A DNA stretch of 64,000 nucleotides from assembly GCA_018806915.1 (NCBI GenBank), contig JAGKQI010000073.1, positions 1,054,001-1,118,000 on the forward strand. Reading direction: 5' to 3'. The position numbers and the translations under genes were made by a program. This DNA is from Phytophthora colocasiae (lineage: Eukaryota > Oomycota > Peronosporomycetes > Peronosporales > Peronosporaceae). The notes under the pieces are model-generated. The model was given only the letters and a program-made list of their open reading frames with translations, made no database searches and was not told where the DNA came from. Positions within the stretch are counted from its first letter, which is position 1. The number at the start of each line of letters is the position of its first letter. This document shows, piece by piece, positions 41,104-53,441 of this stretch.

Positions 41104-42199
41104 AATCATCACACCATGATCTCGGGAGAATCGGAGGATTACATCTCCACCTCTGGTTTTTCAGGGTTGTGCAATGCATAGACTTTCACGTTGCGTGTTT
41201 GAGAAGAAATGTTAGGTAGAAGACTCAGGTTTTTACCATGGGTTTTGTCATGAGGCCTAATGCAAAACAAGAAAACAAATACTATGCTTGTTAAGTTTTG
41301 GTACGAAGTTTCGTGGTCTGTAGGATCGGATGCAATTCAGTGATGGCAAGATCGGATACAGTTGAAGTTGATGGCCCGTCACATGAAATTGAAGACTCGT
41401 CTCATGGCTAGCGCCACAAATTATTACTGTATACGATTTATATATAAAAGCTTCTTCTAACGCCTATCTACCCCACATCGTTCTCGTGTACCTTACCTTT
41501 GCCCTGTCACCACTCGCAACTGGTTTGGTTAGACCAGGATTACCGCATGGGTGCACGGAACGGACACGGCGGCGGACGAGCGACGAACCTTACGTGAAGA
41601 TAGAACGCGACGGTGATTGAACCCGTGACCATCTGTTTAGAAATGCTGAGGCTACCCGAGCCCGACAGCAAGTTGCAAATATTATAGTCTCGCTGCACTT
41701 TGTTTTGATACTTCAATAGATTTGTGATGGGCATTTCTAATGCGTGAGTACACTATTTTGTTGATCCGGAACTAGATCTTGATCAGAGTTTTTAAAATTG
41801 TATACACTCAAATTGCATTTCGGACTATTTGGCTATTGAACTGGATCCAGTTCCATCCAGGAACTGATCCCAAAAAATGTAACCCTTCGCGTCATCTCCA
41901 ACATCCATTTAAATTCGAATAATATCGTTGACGGCCATTTTACTCAGATGATTTCCAGCTGAGCCAAAAAGACAGCAAGGCGCTAGTTCCTTAGTTGCGA
42001 ACTGGGTAAACTCCTCCAGAAAAGACTGGTTTTACACTTTTACCAGCAGCAACGACACCTCGTTGCTCCCATACTCACCCGTCGTCGACTCTGAGTTGCC
42101 GTCGGACTTCTTAACGAGCGGAATTAAGAGATCGGTGCCACTTGACTTCGTGGAAACACTCCTGCGGCCCGACGGCCCAGCAATATCACAGAGTGTTTT
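41104..42199. other. Region without recognised gene
   Basis: About 1.1 kb, no ORF with a recognisable product. Near 41590-41660 the minus strand has a tRNA-like word (GGGTTCAATCAC) that is not enough to call a tRNA or SINE. Confidence 0.4.
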
Positions 42200-44100
42200 C
42201 ATCAGACTTCAGCTTCATGTCCAAATGAAGAAAGTGTGTGGACCCCACGTACTATCCCCTCCACTTCATCAACCATTTGCTAAAAGCTGGGTTGGCATCC
42301 ACTGAGGGTGCTTCTTCTTCCATCTTGTGTACCTGCATCTTTGCCACTTCCAGCACCTCCAGAAACTTCTCCGCAGGAACAAGTTGACCAATACGGTCGC
42401 TATCAGCAAGGCCATTGTCGTCAACCGCACACTTGTCGATTGCGAGAAGTATCAGAATGCAAGCCACCACCTCATCAACTCCATCAGACTCCAGCACGTT
42501 GTTCACAATCAACTTCTTTTGTTCAGGTAAAACTTGACAAGGCTATTTCTGCACTTGTACCAAACTTTAACCCTTTCGCGCACATGGATGCATTTGCTGC
42601 CAACGACAGTCTTTGCAAAAGTGGATGACGTACTCAAAGGTAGCAAAATGCTACCATCGAGTCGAAGGGTCGTGTAAACACTACCACGTTTTGGAACTCG
42701 CAGATTAAAGTTATATTTTTGGCCAATAGCAGAGCTTATTTTAAAGACTTCGAAGACATCTGTGTTGTAGCCAACTTTACGATCGCCGACCCTTCGAAAT
42801 GGCTACACGTCGGAGGAGACGTTTTGCTACCTTCCATTTTCAATTGTCTTGAGTTTGTCTAGTATACAAAGTCACTGTGTTCGCGAAGGGGTTAACCGCT
42901 CCGAACGCGAGCACAAGGGTCGGACGAGTAGCTGCTGAGGAAAGAATATCTCTTGACAGTCACCAAGGCCAAAGTCGCCATGAAATTTGCCACAGCTCGA
43001 GACGCCAACGCCGACGTCGAGGACGGATTCAGACCCAGGTGGCACAGGCACAGGCGGCACAACATGGACGCGCCCGTGGACGGTGAAATGGCTCTCCCTC
43101 CAAGGACCCACCCCCAGCGTCAGCTTGTTGGCAGCGAATACGGCCTATTGATGCTTATGGACCCTTACAGAACACCATAACGGCCGTCCCAATACGCTTC
43201 AAAGCGTCTCAAGCCTCGTACTCGCCTCCAGTCACAACCCGCCTGTACATAACCAACTGGTCACTCATTGACACCTCCTTTTCCGTTTCTTCGCGGCAGT
43301 AGCTTCCAATAGTTTGTCGCTTTTCCATCCGGTCGCGTCGTGTACATTCCAACCCCGTGTACGCTTTCAAACCGATCCCGACAATATTGCTGCCAACACG
43401 CGTCCATAGTGTGCGTCAGGACAAAAGGTCGGAACGACGGCAGGTTTCTGCTACCTGGAGAGGAAAGATTTACCTGGTAAGGCGGAGGCAACGGATCACA
43501 AGTCGTAAATATGGGGTTTGTACCCACCAGCACGCTCCCATCTTGCCTATACTTTCGTTCACCGAAACAAGAGCACGTAGTAGCAACTGGGGGGGATGGT
43601 CCAATCCAATTGTAGAGCTGTCGACCAGGCGCCTCGCCTCGTCGATCACCACAACCACCAGCTTCTCACTCGCTTTCGTCTGCGTCCAGGATGGTTTGTC
43701 ACTCGACTTGGCTTCATGACGCTTTCGTGTTTCTTCCAACGAGTCTACCACTACAGCATCTGTCGACGGGTACGTGAAAAGACCCAACCATTGAACTTGA
43801 ACAGTGTCCCAGTACTCCATCGCGTAGTGGAATATCGCCTTCAATCGCTGGGTGGTCCCCTCCACTGTAGCCTGATTCTCAAACAGCCTGTCATTCAGCT
43901 TGGGTGTAGCCTTGGGATATCCTGTCGAGTTGTTCGCACGAATACATCTGTACAGCACTTTCATGTACAGATCTTGGTCCTTCTTCGCCTTGGCCGCAAG
44001 CTCCCAAATCATCCTACTCTTGCTGAAGCCGGAGCTCTGCACTTCCACGTATGGGGCCTTGAATCTACAAGGGTAGTGCTGGTTTGTTGCACAGCAACGA
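42200..44100 (-). pseudogene. Crinkler (CRN) effector C-terminal region, decayed
   Basis: Remnant of a CRN family protein, effectors that oomycetes deliver into plant cells. Segments in order on the minus strand: an NTPase-like start at 44048 (VEVQSSGFSKSRM, where the P-loop Gly before Lys-Ser is Ser), a Walker B-like LVVVVIDEARRLVD near 43660, the part around 43430 (TMDACWQQYCRDRF), a frameshifted stretch near 43270-42880 related to the tandem array unit, and an end near 42512-42252 (ILLAIDKCAVDDNG). Several stops and frame changes, no signal peptide or LFLAK-type leader seen. Not functional as read. Confidence 0.72.
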
Positions 44101-44325
44101 CGTAGATACTGAGCGAACTTGAGATGGACATCGCCGATGTACAGATTGGGTGTTGCCTTATGCTCTTGTTCAGAAACAGAACGTGTTCTCTAACAACGTA
44201 CACTCTTTATTGCTCTTGGTCAAAAATGGTTTTGGTACCATGTACCATTTTGCTAGGTTCGCGTTCTCAACCAATTTTTCTGGGAACATATTCAGTAGGT
44301 GTTCTAGTTTGGGCACGTTTGTACC

Positions 44326-44912
44326 ATGGACGATGTCACAGCTGCTGCAGTGCTAGCAGTTGTAGTGAATACCTGTGCTAGCGCTGTTATCGCCACGCCG
44401 ACAAACGTTGTCTACGCCAGCCGCACCAAGCATCCAAGACCCTTCCGACTCGAGCATTTGAGACAACACTACGCACCTCGGATTGGTTCCATCAGAAGCT
44501 ACGCTGTGATAAGAAGACATTTTTACAGATCTACGAGCTGGTACATGCATCTTTGAGGGCTTCTGGCAGCACAAAGCTATCAAGCACGTGGCACTGACGA
44601 TGAACTACCTAGCACAGGGAGGTACAATGAACCAAGCGGCCACAGGGCTGGGCATATCCAGGTCTCGAGCCTGCGTTTACATCAACGACACTGGATGTGC
44701 TCAGTACCATGGCCAAACGCTTCGTTGTGATGCCTATGTCTGAAGAACTAAACTCCGTCAAGAATGGCTTCTACGCTATTGTAGGCTTCCCTGACACATT
44801 GGGTGCTATTGACGACACACTCATTTGTATCCCTCGCCCTCACGACTTTGAATGATGGTACTGCCGCAAGAATTTTCCCGCGGTCAATGTACAAGCAATA
44901 GTAGAACCTCAA
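44326..44912 (+). pseudogene. PIF/Harbinger transposase relic
   Basis: The first segment (44326-44556) includes KHPRPFRLEHLRQHYAPRIG. The next, after frame changes, has the nuclease region LGAIDDTLICIPRPHDFE followed by a TGA and then WYCRKNFPAVNVQAIVEPQ (about 44797-44905), the GAIDGT...RP...Y..RK...N.QA pattern of Harbinger transposases. An intermediate helix LAQGGTMNQAATGLGISRSR lies near 44610-44670. Stops and shifts make it inactive. Confidence 0.78.
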
Positions 44913-44999
44913 GTTATTTTCCGCTCCATTTCTATTCGCTCAGGGTCTAACAACGATCAATCCCTGCGGAATGGATAGGAGGGAGGGGGGATTGCGAGT

Positions 45000-46114
45000 G
45001 TCGCTGTTGGTCAACCAACCAAAATCGTACTTAAAGCCCTAAAACTGGTTCCAAACCCTTGATCAAGTCCAAATTGAGGTTTTGACCTGATTTGATCAGG
45101 GCCGGTATTGGTCCATTTAAAATCCTTCGAATCAGAAGATCGGCGCCATACTGGCCTCGCGGAAACTCGCCTGCAGCCCGAAGCCCCAACAAGTACCACA
45201 ACGTGTCCTTGTTTGGCTCCAGCACTAATTGCACAAAATGGGTAAACCCCATCTGTCAATTCCCTCACTTCGATAGCCATTCGTTGCACTTTTGTGTTTG
45301 TTCCACCGAGAGTTTTCGGAACCCTTTGTGGTACATTTGCATTTTTTCGACTTGCAGCTCTGCCAGAAACCTGCTCACCGGGACAAGCTGACCAATAAGA
45401 TTGTGGTTCACTTTACCGTTATCATCAAGGACACTTCTATCCATCGCAAGCAGCAATATAATTCGAGCGACCATCTCCCCAACACCTCCAGCATCCAGAA
45501 CTTCGTTAAAAATCAGCTTCTTCAGCTAAGGTAGAATGCAGTTCACGAGTACGGTTTTGTGTTCGTACCACACCTTAATTGCACCACATGTGAGTGCAGG
45601 GTCTGACGCATAGTTGTTAAGGTGGCAATCGTGTTAAGGCGGCAATCGCGTTAAGGTGGTAATCGCGCTCAAAATTGACGTAGGCGAGAATGGCCATGAA
45701 GTCTCCGACGGCTCGAGACACGAATGACGAATTTGAGTAGGGGCGCACGCCCAATCGACACAGCATCGATGCAACTCCGAACAGGGTGCTTTCGTTGTAG
45801 TTACTTCTTTGCGACGGGCCAACCCCCAACACCAGCTTGTTTGCAGCGAGATCGATCACTTTGGTTTTATCTCCGATAATGCCGTACCATAATGGATGAC
45901 CCATACGGTTCAGCATACACCACGCAATCTCCTCGTTTCCTGTTACAACTTGCTTGTATATGATGATCTGGTTGGCCATCGGAACCTTGATCTCCTTCTC
46001 TTGGTTAGGGGCTAGTAACCCGTCCCCACTTTCGTTCGTCTCCTCGTCCTCAATGATGCCTGCGGCAGGCCCTGCCAATGTCTGTTGACAGTACTCCTTC
46101 CAATTCACATCCAT
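45000..46114 (-). pseudogene. CRN C-terminal fragment, left arm of the inverted repeat
   Basis: From 46114 on the minus strand: MDVNWKEYCQQTL, then IIIYKQVVTGNEEIAWCMLN, then VIDLAANKLVLGVGPSQRS and YVNFERDYHLNAIA, ending at an 18-bp triplicated motif near 45617-45660. Past a stop, the next CRN segments continue: ARIILLLAMDRSVLDDNG near 45450 and GFTHFVQLVLEPNKDTLWYL with GLRAAGEFPRGQYGADLL near 45150. This order is that of the far C-terminus of CRN proteins. It is the first (leftmost) unit of the tandem array and the only one with the natural downstream CRN sequence, besides its mirror image at 51844-52805. Confidence 0.7.
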
Positions 46115-49100
46115 AGTCTTTATATGTATACGCTGTAAATTTGTTGAAATAATTTCTACGTAGGTTCAAATCCTACTTTCTCCAAACCAAACAAAAGTAT
46201 TATGTTATATCTAATATTTAAAGTTCTTGATTTAAAAAGTATCTTTAATTGAACTTTTAATTACTAAAACTAATTTTATTTCATTTTCTTTAATTAAATA
46301 ATTAATTACTTTATTAAATGTTGTGTCCATAATTTTATTAGTTAAGGTGGCAATCGCGTTAAGGTGGTAATCGCGCTCAAAATTGACGTAGGCGAGAATG
46401 GCCATGAAGTCTCCGACGGCTCGAGACACGAATGACGAATTTGAGTAGGGGCGCACGCCCAATCGACACAGCATCGATGCAACTCCGAACAGGGTGCTTT
46501 CGTTGTAGTTACTTCTTTGCGACGGGCCAACCCCCAACACCAGCTTGTTTGCAGCGAGATCGATCACTTTGGTTTTATCTCCGATAATGCCGTACCATAA
46601 TGGATGACTCCATACGGTTCAGCATACACCACGCAATCTCCTCGTTTCCTGTTACAACTTGCTTGTATATGATGATCTGGTTGGCCATCGGAACCTTGAT
46701 CTCCTTCTCTTGGTTAGGGGCTAGTAACCCGTCCCCACTTTCGTTCGTCTCCTCGTCCTCAATGATGCCTGCGGCAGGCCCTGCCAATGTCTGTTGACAG
46801 TACTCCTTCCAATTCACATCCATAGTCTGTATATGTATACGCTGTAAATTTGTTGAAATAATTTCTACGTAGGTTCAAATCCTACTTTCTCCAAACCAAA
46901 CAAAAGTATTATGTTATATCTAATATTTAAAAGTTCTTGATTTAAAAAAGTATCTTTAATTGAACTTTTAATTACTAAAACTAATTTTATTTCATTTTCT
47001 TTAATTAAATAATTAATTACTTTATTAAATGTTGTGTCCATAATTTTATTAGTTAAGGTGGCAATCGCGTTAAGGTGGTAATCGCGCTCAAAATTGACGT
47101 AGGCGAGAATGGCCATGAAGTCTCCGACGGCTCGAGACACGAATGACGAATTTGAGTAGGGGCGCACGCCCAATCGACACAGCATCGATGCAACTCCGAA
47201 CAGGGTGCTTTCGTTGTAGTTACTTCTTTGCGACGGGCCAACCCCCAACACCAGCTTGTTTGCAGCGAGATCGATCACTTTGGTTTTATCTCCGATAATG
47301 CCGTACCATAATGGATGACCCATACGGTTCCAGCATACACCACGCAATCTCCTCGTTTCCTGTTACAACTTGCTTGTATATGATGATCTGGTTGGCCATC
47401 GGAACCTTGATCTCCTTCTCTTGGTTAGGGGCTAGTAACCCGTCCCCACTTTCGTTCGTCTCCTCGTCCTCAATGATGCCTGCGGCAGGCCCTGCCAATG
47501 TCTGTTGACAGTACTCCTTCCAATTCACATCCATAGTCTGTATATGTATACGCTGTAAATTTGTTGAAATAATTTCTACGTAGGTTCAAATCCTACTTTC
47601 TCCAAACCAAACAAAAGTATTATGTTATATCTAATATTTAAAGTTCTTGATTTAAAAAGTATCTTTAATTGAACTTTTAATTACTAAAACTAATTTTATT
47701 TCATTTTCTTTAATTAAATAATTAATTACTTTATTAAATGTTGTGTCCATAATTTTATTAGTTAAGGTGGCAATCGCGTTAAGGTGGTAATCGCGCTCAA
47801 AATTGACGTAGGCGAGAATGGCCATGAAGTCTCCGACGGCTCGAGACACGAATGACGAATTTGAGTAGGGGCGCACGCCCAATCGACACAGCATCGATGC
47901 AACTCCGAACAGGGTGCTTTCGTTGTAGTTACTTCTTTGCGACGGGCCAACCCCCAACACCAGCTTGTTTGCAGCGAGATCGATCACTTTGGTTTTATCT
48001 CCGATAATGCCGTACCATAATGGATGACCCATACGGTTCAGCATACACCACGCAATCTCCTCGTTTCCTGTTACAACTTGCTTGTATATGATGATCTGGT
48101 TGGCCATCGGAACCTTGATCTCCTTCTCTTGGTTAGGGCTAGTAACCCGTCCCCACTTTCGTTCGTCTCCTCGTCCTCAATGATGCCTGCGGCAGGCCCT
48201 GCCAATGTCTGTTGACAGTACTCCTTCCAATTCACATCCATAGTCTGTATATGTATACGCTGTAAATTTGTTGAAATAATTTCTACGTAGGTTCAAATCC
48301 TACTTTCTCCAAACCAAACAAAAGTATTATGTTATATCTAATATTTAAAAGTTCTTGATTTAAAAAGTATCTTTAATTGAACTTTTAATTACTAAAACTA
48401 ATTTTATTTCATTTTCTTTAATTAAATAATTAATTACTTTATTAAATGTTGTGTCCATAATTTTATTAGTTAAGGTGGCAATCGCGTTAAGGTGGTAATC
48501 GCGCTCAAAATTGACGTAGGCGAGAATGGCCATGAAGTCTCCGACGGCTCGAGACACGAATGACGAATTTGAGTAGGGGCGCACGCCCAATCGACACAGC
48601 ATCGATGCAACTCCGAACAGGGTGCTTTCGTTGTAGTTACTTCTTTGCGACAGGCCAACCCCCAACACCAGCTTGTTTGCAGCGAGATCGATCACTTTGG
48701 TTTTATCTCCGATAATGCCGTACCATAATGGATGACCCATACGGTTCAGCATACACCACGCAATCTCCTCGTTTCCTGTTACAACTTGCTTGTATATGAT
48801 GATCTGGTTGGCCATCGGAACCTTGATCTCCTTCTCTTGGTTAGGGGCTAGTAACCCGTCCCCACTTTCGTTCGTCTCCTCGTCCTCAATGATGCCTGCG
48901 GCAGGCCCTGCCAATGTCTGTTGACAGTACTCCTTCCAATTCACATCCATAGTCTGTATATGTATACGCTGTAAATTTGTTGAAATAATTTCTACGTAGG
49001 TTCAAATCCTACTTTCTCCAAACCAAACAAAAGTATTATGTTATATCTAATATTTAAAAGTTCTTGATTTAAAAAAGTATCTTTAATTGAACTTTTAATT

Positions 49101-51787
49101 ATTAAAACTAATTTTATTTCATTTTCTTTAATTAAATAATTAATTACTTTATTAAATGTTGTGTCCATAATTTTATTAGTTAAGGTGGCAATCGCGTTAA
49201 GGTGGTAATCGCGCTCAAAATTGACGTAGGCGAGAATGGCCATGAAGTCTCCGACGGCTCGAGACACGAATGACGAATTTGAGTAGGGGCGCACGCCCAA
49301 TCGACACAGCATCGATGCAACTCCGAACAGGGTGCTTTCGTTGTAGTTACTTCTTTGCGACGGGCCAACCCCCAACACCAGCTTGTTTGCAGCGAGATCG
49401 ATCACTTTGGTTTTATCTCCGATAATGCCGTACCATAATGGATGACCCATACGGTTCAGCATACACCACGCAATCTCCTCGTTTCCTGTTACAACTTGCT
49501 TGTATATGATGATCTGGTTGGCCATCGGAACCTTGATCTCCTTCTCTTGGTTAGGGGCTAGTAACCCGTCCCCACTTTCGTTCGTCTCCTCGTCCTCAAT
49601 GATGCCTGCGGCAGGCCCTGCCAATGTCTGTTGACAGTACTCCTTCCAATTCACATCCATAGTCTGTATATGTATACGCTGTAAATTTGTTGAAATAATT
49701 TCTACGTAGGTTCAAATCCTACTTTCTCCAAACCAAACAAAAGTATTATGTTATATCTAATATTTAAAAGTTCTTGATTTAAAAAAGTATCTTTAATTGA
49801 ACTTTTAATTATTAAAACTAATTTTATTTCATTTTCTTTAATTAAATAATTAATTACTTTATTAAATGTTGTGTCCATAATTTTATTAGTTAAGGTGGCA
49901 ATCGCGTTAAGGTGGTAATCGCGCTCAAAATTGACGTAGGCGAGAATGGCCATGAAGTCTCCGACGGCTCGAGACACGAATGACGAATTTGAGTAGGGGC
50001 GCACGCCCAATCGACACAGCATCGATGCAACTCCGAACAGGGTGCTTTCGTTGTAGTTACTTCTTTGCGACGGGCCAACCCCCAACACCAGCTTGTTTGC
50101 AGCGAGATCGATCACTTTGGTTTTATCTCCGATAATGCCGTACCATAATGGATGACCCATACGGTTCAGCATACACCACGCAATCTCCTCGTTTCGTTAC
50201 AACTTGCTTGTATATGATGATCTGGTTGGCCATCGGAACCTTGATCTCCTTCTCTTGGTTAGGGGCTAGTAACCCGTCCCCACTTTCGTTCGTCTCCTCG
50301 TCCTCAATGAGTGCCTGCGGCAGGCCCTGCCAATGTCTGTTGACAGTACTCCTTCAATTCACATCCATAGTCTGTATATGTATACGCTGTAAATTTGTTG
50401 AAATAATTTCTACGTAGGTTCAAATCCTACTTTCTCCAAACCAAACAAAAGTATTATGTTATATCTAATATTTAAAAGTTCTTGATTTAAAAAGTATCTT
50501 TAATTGAACTTTTAATTACTAAAACTAATTTTATTTCATTTTCTTTAATTAAATAATTAATTACTTTATTAAATGTTGTGTCCATAATTTTATTAGTTAA
50601 GGTGGCAATCGCGTTAAGGTGGTAATCGCGCTCAAAATTGACGTAGGCGAGAATGGCCATGAAGTCTCCGACGGCTCGAGACACGAATGACGAATTTGAG
50701 TAGGGGCGCACGCCCAATCGACACAGCATCGATGCAACTCCGAACAGGGTGCTTTCGTTGTAGTTACTTCTTTGCGACGGGCCAACCCCCAACACCAGCT
50801 TGTTTGCAGCGAGATCGATCACTTTGGTTTTATCTCCGATAATGCCGTACCATAATGGATGACCCATACGGTTCAGCATACACCACGCAATCTCCTCGTT
50901 TCCTGTTACAACTTGCTTGTATATGATGATCTGGTTGGCCATCGGAACCTTGATCTCCTTCTCTTGGTTAGGGGCTAGTAACCCGTCCCCACTTTCGTTC
51001 GTCTCCTCGTCCTCAATGATGCCTGCGGCAGGCCCTGCCAATGTCTGTTGACAGTACTCCTTCCAATTCACATCCATAGTCTGTATATGTATACGCTGTA
51101 AATTTGTTGAAATAATTTCTACGTAGGTTCAAATCCTACTTTCTCCAAACCAAACAAAAAAGTATTATGTTATATCTAATATTTAAAAGTTCTTGATTTA
51201 AAAGTATCTTTAATTGAACTTTTAATTACTAAAACTAATTTTATTTCATTTTCTTTAATTAAATAATTAATTACTTTATTAAATGTTGTGTCCATAATTT
51301 TATTAGTTAAGGTGGCAATCGCGTTAAGGTGGTAATCGCGCTCAAAATTGACGTAGGCGAGAATGGCCATGAAGTCTCCGACGGCTCGAGACACGAATGA
51401 CGAATTTGAGTAGGGGCGCACGCCCAATCGACACAGCATCGATGCAACTCCGAACAGGGTGCTTTCGTTGTAGTTACTTCTTTGCGACGGGCCAACCCCC
51501 AACACCAGCTTGTTTGCAGCGAGATCGATCACTTTGGTTTTATCTCCGATAATGCCGTACCATAATGGATGACCCATACGGTTCAGCATACACCACGCAA
51601 TCTCCTCGTTTCCTGTTACAACTTGCTTGTATATGATGATCTGGTTGGCCATCGGAACCTTGATCTCCTTCTCTTGGTTAGGGGCTAGTAACCCGTCCCC
51701 ACTTTCGTTCGTCTCCTCGTCCTCAATGATGCCTGCGGCAGGCCCTGCCAATGTCTGTTGACAGTACTCCTTCCAATTCACATCCAT
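45634..51787 (-). repeat. Tandem array: nine ~710-bp units of CRN fragment plus mitochondrial-type DNA
   Basis: Nine direct copies with starts (end of CRN part) at 45634, 46342, 47053, 47762, 48470, 49180, 49890, 50597 and 51307, giving periods of 707-711 bp. Each unit has about 480-490 bp of a CRN C-terminal segment (MDVNWKEY... to ...YHLNAIA). Between successive units lies about 215-220 bp of very AT-rich DNA. Copies differ mostly by single-base indels and rare substitutions (for instance 48652, C to T on the minus strand). The open frames of 151-222 codons in the units start at the internal MDVNWKEY Met and run into the AT-rich part, so they are not independent genes. Confidence 0.93.
46131..46342 (+). 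other. AT-rich insert with 3' half of mitochondrial-type tRNA-Tyr (first of eight copies)
   Basis: Starts CGCTGTAAATTTGTTG, matching the anticodon loop (GUA) and 3' anticodon stem of a bacterial-type tRNA-Tyr. A long variable arm and a T-arm follow (GTAGGTTCAAATCCTAC, 46160-46176), ending CTTTCTCC; the 5' half is absent. After it come about 150 bp with hardly any G or C, with a minus-strand frame (ENEIKLVLVIKSSIKDTF) of the codon usage seen in mitochondrial genes. I read it as a nuclear copy of mitochondrial DNA. It recurs near 46841, 47552, 48260, 48968, 49678, 50386 and 51095. Confidence 0.75.
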
Positions 51788-51843
51788 AGTCTGTATGCGT
51801 ATACATATACATATATGTATATATGCGTATACATATACAGACT
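51788..51843. repeat. Fold-back centre of the array
   Basis: 56 bp of alternating GTATAC/ATATAC words, itself largely palindromic, between the last direct unit and the inverted unit. Both sides read CATCCATAGTCTGTAT or its complement. Confidence 0.85.
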
Positions 51844-52805
51844 ATGGATGTGAATTGGAAGGAGTACTGTCAACAGACATTGGCAGGCCTGCCGCAGGCA
51901 TCATTGAGGACGAGGAGACGAACGAAAGTGGGGACGGGTTACTAGCCCTAACCAAGAGAAGGAGATCAAGGTTCCGATGGCCAACCAGATCATCATATAC
52001 AAGCAAGTTGTAACAGGAAACGAGGAGATTGCGTGGTGTATGCTGAACCGTATGGGTCATCCATTATGGTACGGCATTATCGGAGATAAAACCAAAGTGA
52101 TCGATCTCGCTGCAAACAAGCTGGTGTTGGGGGTTGGCCCGTCGCAAAGAAGTAACTACAACGAAAGCACCCTGTTCGGAGTTGCATCGATGCTGTGTCG
52201 ATTAGCGTGCGCCCTACTCAAATTCGTCATTCGTGTCTCGAGCCGTCGGAGACTTCATGGCCATTCTCGCCTACGTCAATTTTGAACGCGATTACCACCT
52301 TAACGCGATTGCCACCTTAACACGATTGCCACCTTAACAACTATGCGTCAGACCCTGCACTCACATGTGGTGCAATTAAGGTGTGGTACGAACACAAAAC
52401 CGTACTCGTGAACTGCATTCTACCTTAGCTGAAGAAGCTGATTTTTAACGAAGTTCTAGATGCTGGAGGTGTTGGGGAGATGGTCGCTCGAATTATATTG
52501 CTGCTTGCGATGGATAGAAGTGTCCTTGATGATAACGGTAAAGTGAACGACAATCTTATTGGTCAGCTTGTCCCGGTGAGCAGGTTTCTGGCAGAGCTGC
52601 AAGTCGAAAAAATGCAAATGTACCACAAAGGGTTCCGAAAACTCTCGGTGGAACAAACACAAAAGTGCAACGAATGGCTATCGAAGTGAGGGAATTGACA
52701 GATGGGGTTTACCCATTTTGTGCAATTAGTGCTGGAGCCAAACAAGGACACGTTGTGGTACTTGTTGGGGCTTCGGGCTGCAGGCGAGTTTCCGCGAGGC
52801 CAGTG
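51844..52805 (+). pseudogene. CRN C-terminal fragment, right arm (inverted copy)
   Basis: Mirror image of about 45150-46114: the same CRN segments on the plus strand, from the MDVNWKEY start at 51844 through VIDLAANKLVLGVGPSQRS and NFERDYHLNAIATL to ARIILLLAMDRSVLDDNG (52480) and AAGEFPRGQ at about 52790, where similarity to the left arm ends. It has its own small losses (near 51889, 51946 and 52203), several in short G/C runs. No mitochondrial-type insert is present here. Confidence 0.85.
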
Positions 52806-53400
52806 TGAAGCTGTGGATTCAAATTTTCTATCTGGACACCGCCTCCCAGAGCCACCCAATATGTCGAGAGGTGATTGGCTGAGGCATCGAGTACCTGGGA
52901 CTGAGCTGTGGAACACATTTTCACCTTATTGCTTTAGGACTTCCGGAATCCGGACTTCCAGAATCCGGATGCCCGACCATGATCGGAGTCCACTATTCAG
53001 GAATCAAGTCCACCATGTGGTGCCCAAGTGAATTCCTGGTGCGTACTTCCGGAATCCAGATCCAGATTTCGGGGATCTGGATGCCATTCCAGTCAGGGCT
53101 AAGGGCTCAAGAATCCAGTCGCCCATACACAGACCAAGTGTATTCCGGATACATGCTTCCAGTGCTGAACTGAGGACTTCCGGATTCCAAGGATCGGGAA
53201 TCCAGATGACCAAAGGCGTCCGGACCCTGCCTGATTTGTACCCAGTATGGACATTGAGGTTCGGAGTATACTCAAGCCAAGTCAAGATCGACCGACCAAG
53301 ACGACCGACCAGGATGTGTTCGGCACCAGCCGGAATTCTTCGGGGTTCCGCGCCAGAGACACGCGCCTCCTGATGAGTGTGCGCTTCCTATAGTGAAAAC
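52806..53400. other. Transition from CRN arm to gypsy element
   Basis: No gene. From about 52930 on the sequence is dense in TCCGGA/TCCAGA/TCTGGA words like the gypsy element that follows, so it is probably part of that element or a related copy. Confidence 0.4.
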
Positions 53401-53430
53401 AAGATGTTAGCAGAATCTTTAGCAGAAGAC

Positions 53431-53441
53431 TTGTATATAAA
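53431..53441 (+). promoter_or_regulatory. Possible TATA box of gypsy element 2
   Basis: GTATATAAATA at about 53431-53441 in the leader, upstream of gag, could be the LTR promoter. The LTR limits are unknown. Confidence 0.4.

Noticed and set aside
41590..41665. tRNA-like word GGGTTCAATCAC and a possible A-box on the minus strand
   Set aside because: No acceptor or anticodon stem can be folded around it; too weak for a tRNA gene or SINE call.
45617..45665. Three 18-bp repeats that could suggest a CRISPR or minisatellite
   Set aside because: Eukaryotic context, no spacers, and the repeats lie within the CRN reading frame (NAIA-type residues).
46400..51787. Treating each array unit ORF as a separate gene
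   Set aside because: The frames begin at an internal Met of a CRN domain and end in mitochondrial-type DNA; they are repeat units, not genes.
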